Assembly: GCF_018882055.1 (NCBI RefSeq)
Contig: NZ_JACVPF010000002.1
Coordinates: 558,001-622,000, forward strand
From: Polynucleobacter sp. es-MAR-4
Lineage (GTDB): Bacteria > Pseudomonadota > Gammaproteobacteria > Burkholderiales > Burkholderiaceae
Reading direction: 5' to 3'
DNA length: 64,000 nt
Shown: in pieces, positions 61,324 through 64,000 of the stretch
How the letters are laid out: each line of letters begins with the position of its first letter
Numbering within the stretch: position 1 is the stretch's first letter
Translations under genes and position numbers: made by a program
Notes under the pieces: generated by a model
What the model was told of the DNA's origin: nothing
Seen by the model: only the letters and a program-made list of their open reading frames with translations
Databases searched by the model: none

Positions 61324-62025
61324 TTACTGAGCAGCCTGTATCGATGCTTGGTCTACACGTACGCCTGCACCCATGGTGCTGCTTACGGCAACCTTCTTTA
61401 AATAAACGCCCTTAGATGCAGGTGGCTTAGCTTTGTTCAAAGCCTCAAGCAATGCGAGCAAGTTTGATTTCAATGCAGCTGGCTCGAATGAACGACGGCC
61501 AATGCTTGCGTGCACGATACCGGCTTTGTCCACACGGAATTGCACTTGGCCAGCTTTTGCATTCTTAACTGCAGTAGCAACGTCAGGAGTAACAGTTCCA
61601 ACTTTTGGATTCGGCATCAAACCACGTGGGCCCAATACTTGACCTAAAGTACCAACGATCTTCATTGTGTCTGGGGATGCGATCAAAATATCGAAATCGA
61701 TTTTGCCGCCTTTGATTTGGTCAGCAAGGTCTTCCATGCCAACGATCTCAGCACCAGCAGCTTTTGCTTGTTCAGCTTTTTCGCCTTGTGCAAATACCGC
61801 TACACGAACATGCTTACCTGTACCAGCTGGGAGCACAACTGCGCCACGCACAACTTGGTCAGATTTCTTAGCATCAATACCCAACTGAACTGCAACGTCG
61901 ATAGACTCATCAAACTTAGCAGTTGCACACTCTTTAACGAGGTTCAATGCATCTTCTAATGCATAAAACTTATTGCGATCTACTTTAGATTCGATTGCTT
62001 TTAAACGCTTAGATAACTTAGTCAT
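61324..62025 (-). CDS. rplA: 50S ribosomal protein L1
   Basis: L1 forms the mobile stalk beside the E site and represses the rplK-rplA transcript. The 233 residues include [72 protein letters not shown] and an [11 protein letters not shown] end. It starts 2 bases after the rplK stop codon. Confidence 0.98.
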   Translation of the reverse strand: MTKLSKRLKAIESKVDRNKFYALEDALNLVKECATAKFDESIDVAVQLGIDAKKSDQVVRGAVVLPAGTGKHVRVAVFAQGEKAEQAKAAGAEIVGMEDLADQIKGGKIDFDILIASPDTMKIVGTLGQVLGPRGLMPNPKVGTVTPDVATAVKNAKAGQVQFRVDKAGIVHASIGRRSFEPAALKSNLLALLEALNKAKPPASKGVYLKKVAVSSTMGAGVRVDQASIQAAQ

Positions 62026-62027
62026 GA

Positions 62028-62459
62028 TTAGAGACCTTCCACTGTGATGCCCATTGAACGGGCGCTACCAGCGATTGTTCTTACAGCAGCGTCCATATCA
62101 GCAGCTGTCAAATCTGGCATTTTTGCTTTAGCAATTTCTTCTGCTTGAGCACGTGTAATTTTTCCTACCTTATCGGTATGCGGACGTGGTGATCCTTTTT
62201 CGATCTTTGCAGCCTTCTTAATCATGATGGTTGCTGGAGGAGTCTTCATGATGAATGTGAAGCTCTTATCAGCAAACGCTGTAATCACGACCGGAATTGG
62301 CAGGCCAGGTTCCATGCTCTGAGTTTGAGCATTAAACGCCTTACAGAATTCCATAATGTTGAGGCCACGTTGACCCAATGCTGGACCTACGGGAGGTGAT
62401 GGATTTGCTTTACCTGCAGGGATCTGCAGCTTGATAAAGCCAATGATCTTCTTTGCCAT
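62028..62459 (-). CDS. rplK: 50S ribosomal protein L11
   Basis: L11 binds the GTPase-associated centre and is needed for RelA-dependent stringent response. The 143 residues have the N-terminal [25 protein letters not shown] and the C-terminal RNA-binding domain with [28 protein letters not shown]. An AGGAGC lies upstream of the ATG. Confidence 0.98.
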   Translation of the reverse strand: MAKKIIGFIKLQIPAGKANPSPPVGPALGQRGLNIMEFCKAFNAQTQSMEPGLPIPVVITAFADKSFTFIMKTPPATIMIKKAAKIEKGSPRPHTDKVGKITRAQAEEIAKAKMPDLTAADMDAAVRTIAGSARSMGITVEGL

Positions 62460-62614
62460 TGATTGCTCCTAAAAGCGCGCCTGACCTCATTAGGAAAGAC
62501 CGCTGTTGAGTAAACGCTTCACTAGTTTTTGGCTTTCTAGATCCGCTCCTCGGTTATTGCTAACCACTTAAAACGACTACTTTTGCTACAAAACACCCTT
62601 AAATTGGGTATTTT
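62460..62614 (-). promoter_or_regulatory. nusG-rplK spacer, possible L11 operon leader
   Basis: The 155-base spacer contains small stems on the minus strand, such as GGTTA/TAACC around GCAA and ACCC/GGGT just after nusG. In E. coli L1 represses at the start of rplK, so a target near the 3' end of this spacer is possible. I see no convincing promoter, terminator or gene. Confidence 0.3.
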
Positions 62615-63187
62615 TTACATCTTTTCTACCTGGCCGAACTCCAGCTCAACTGGGGTACCGCGGCCAAAAATTGTAACAGAAACGCGCAATCTTGACTTCT
62701 CGTAGTTCACTTCTTCGACATTTCCATTGAAGTCTGTAAACGGGCCTTCTTTTACGCGAACCATCTCACCCACTTCAAAGAGGGTCTTAGGCTTAGGCTT
62801 ATCAACCCCAGCCTGCATTTGATCCATGATTTTGGTGACTTCTGCTGTAGAAATTGGGCTTGGGCGGTTACGAACACCACCCACAAAACCAGTCACTTTT
62901 GGAGTGTTTTTCACCAAATGCCAGCTCTCGTCCGTCATTTCCATCTCAATCAGGACATATCCCGGAAAGAAACGACGTTCAGATACAGACTTAGTGCCAG
63001 ACTTGATTTCTACAACCTCTTCGGAGGGAACCAAGATACGGCCAAATTTCTCAGGCATGCCAGAGCGTGCAATACGCTCCTCAAGACCTCTTTTAACGCT
63101 TTTTTCCATGCCTGAATAAGCATGGATCACGTACCAGCGCATATTGCCGGTAGCTTGTGGATTTGAGACCAATTCAGCATCAATCAT
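62615..63187 (-). CDS. nusG: Transcription termination/antitermination factor NusG
   Basis: NusG binds RNA polymerase and couples it to Rho or, through S10, to the ribosome. The 190 residues include the NGN domain ([24 protein letters not shown], about 16-39; [12 protein letters not shown]) and the KOW domain ([19 protein letters not shown], about 139-157). A 15-residue N-terminal extension before MRWYV is usual in this order. It begins 7 bases after secE. Confidence 0.98.
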   Translation of the reverse strand: MIDAELVSNPQATGNMRWYVIHAYSGMEKSVKRGLEERIARSGMPEKFGRILVPSEEVVEIKSGTKSVSERRFFPGYVLIEMEMTDESWHLVKNTPKVTGFVGGVRNRPSPISTAEVTKIMDQMQAGVDKPKPKTLFEVGEMVRVKEGPFTDFNGNVEEVNYEKSRLRVSVTIFGRGTPVELEFGQVEKM

Positions 63188-63194
63188 TTTTTAC

Positions 63195-63572
63195 TCACTT
63201 CCAGCCCAAGAAGACTGAAAAAACTAGCCATTCAATTAATTTGTCTGCAATCCATAAAAACAGGGACATGATCAGAACAAAGCCAAATACGACTAGAGTC
63301 ATTTGAGTCGTCTCTTTGCGAGTCGGCCAAACAACCTTTTTTACTTCATACCAAGAATCTTTTGCATAGGCGATAAAGCGACGCCCATCAGGTGAAAACG
63401 CCACAATCAAAACTGCAGCAGCAATACCGCCAAACAAAACAGCTAAACGGATCAACAAAGATTGATCTGCCAGCGTGTAGTAAAGAACTAACGCTGCAAC
63501 GACGATTAAAGCAGCGAGTCCGGAGACCCAGCTACTTTTTTCTTCAGTATGGCTTGCTGTATGTTGAGACAT
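63195..63572 (-). CDS. secE: Preprotein translocase subunit SecE
   Basis: SecE clamps SecY in the translocon. The 125 residues hold three expected transmembrane helices, as in the E. coli-type long form: about 15-35, 40-60 and 95-115. The conserved amphipathic helix and third segment read SWYEVKKVVWPTRKETTQMTLVVFGFV. It is placed directly after tRNA-Trp and before nusG. Confidence 0.97.
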   Translation of the reverse strand: MSQHTASHTEEKSSWVSGLAALIVVAALVLYYTLADQSLLIRLAVLFGGIAAAVLIVAFSPDGRRFIAYAKDSWYEVKKVVWPTRKETTQMTLVVFGFVLIMSLFLWIADKLIEWLVFSVFLGWK

Positions 63573-63592
63573 ATTACTTTCAGTTCAAATCG

Positions 63593-63668
63593 TGGCAGGG
63601 GCGGAGGGCATCGAACCCCCAACCTTTGGTTTTGGAGACCAACGCTCTGCCAATTGAGCTACACCCCT
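63593..63668 (-). tRNA. trpT: tRNA-Trp (anticodon CCA)
   Basis: The minus strand folds as a 76-base tRNA. The acceptor AGGGGTG pairs with CGCCCCT, the D arm holds GCTCAATTGGCAGAGC, the anticodon stem GGTCT-type closes a loop with CCA, and the T arm contains GGTTCGATGCC. The 3' CCA is encoded. Its location between tuf and secE is standard in betaproteobacteria. Confidence 0.97.
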
Positions 63669-63680
63669 TTATTAAAACTA

Positions 63681-64000
63681 TTAAGCCAAAATCTTTGCAA
63701 CCACGCCGGCGCCAACAGTACGGCCACCTTCACGGATCGCAAAACGTAAACCTTCTTCCATCGCGATTGGAGCGATGAGTTTTACGGTAATAGTCACGTT
63801 ATCACCAGGCATTACCATTTCTTTGTCTTTTGGCAACTCGATTGAACCAGTTACGTCCGTTGTACGGAAGTAGAACTGTGGACGATAGTTGTTAAAGAAT
63901 GGAGTATGACGACCACCTTCGTCTTTACCCAAGATGTAAACCTCGGCTGTAAAGTGAGTATGTGGGGTGATTGAGCCTGGCTTAGCCAATACTTGGCCGC
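63681..64000 (-). CDS. tuf: Elongation factor Tu, second copy (partial, C-terminal part)
   Basis: The last 106 codons of a second EF-Tu gene, ending in the same [15 protein letters not shown]. The rest lies beyond the right edge. All 320 visible bases equal the copy at 46901-47220. It lies 12 bases upstream of tRNA-Trp in the order tuf-tRNA-Trp-secE-nusG. Confidence 0.97.
   Translation of the reverse strand, partial: GQVLAKPGSITPHTHFTAEVYILGKDEGGRHTPFFNNYRPQFYFRTTDVTGSIELPKDKEMVMPGDNVTITVKLIAPIAMEEGLRFAIREGGRTVGAGVVAKILA

Overview
The window is a compact chromosomal segment of a betaproteobacterium of the order Burkholderiales. Gene order, moderate GC content and the wording of many proteins best fit Polynucleobacter or a close relative in the Burkholderiaceae. 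That assignment is inferred from gene order (tuf-tRNA-Trp-secE-nusG-rplKAJL-rpoBC-rpsLG-fusA-tuf-rpsJ and gltBD-mlaFEDACB-murA-hisGD) and from remembered protein sequences, not from a database search. Almost everything is core housekeeping. I see no rRNA, phage, CRISPR array or defence island. The only mobile-type gene is a RAYT-like transposase.

Region 1 (1-19,000, mostly minus strand): a histidine biosynthesis cluster (hisG, hisD, hisB, hisH, hisA, hisF) in which hisC is inverted onto the plus strand. Upstream lie murA, a BolA-family gene, an ABC-2 transporter pair, the complete Mla phospholipid-transport set (mlaF, E, D, A, C, B) and glutamate synthase (gltB, gltD). From gltB to hisD the genes are tightly packed on one strand with no obvious terminator. 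A consensus-like promoter lies in front of gltB.

Region 2 (19,000-32,400, mixed strands): an imperfect-loop, perfect-arm inverted repeat next to a RAYT-type transposase gene, then a class A penicillin-binding protein. Divergent from it is a short plus-strand operon with an unusual PilP/GspC-like membrane protein, a short PilQ-type secretin, aroK and aroB. In related bacteria the full pilMNOPQ set sits here, so this looks like a reduced or remodelled locus. Then follow cyaY, an LptM-like lipoprotein, lysA, a cytochrome c4-like dihaem protein, engB, hemB, dsbD and cutA.

Region 3 (32,400-64,000, all minus strand): a continuous transcription-translation block reading leftwards: tuf (partial), tRNA-Trp, secE, nusG, rplK, rplA, rplJ, rplL, rpoB, rpoC, rpsL, rpsG, fusA, tuf, rpsJ, rplC, rplD, rplW, rplB, rpsS, rplV, rpsC, rplP, rpmC, rpsQ, rplN, rplX, rplE, rpsN, rpsH, rplF, rplR, rpsE, rpmD, rplO, secY, infA, rpmJ, rpsM, rpsK, rpsD, rpoA, rplQ, closed by an intrinsic terminator. 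The spacers are rich in RNA structure. Terminator-like hairpins overlap the -35 elements of new promoters at rpsJ/rplC and rpsQ/rplN. A strong terminator and promoter lie back to back at rpoC/rpsL. An L10-type leader, a possible S7 site and two mutually exclusive hairpins between rplL and rpoB also stand out. No stretch over 300 bases lacks a gene.

The best candidates for something undescribed are the reduced pil locus with its hybrid 226-residue protein, the alternative-hairpin element before rpoB, and the repeated terminator-overlapping-promoter design in the ribosomal operons.
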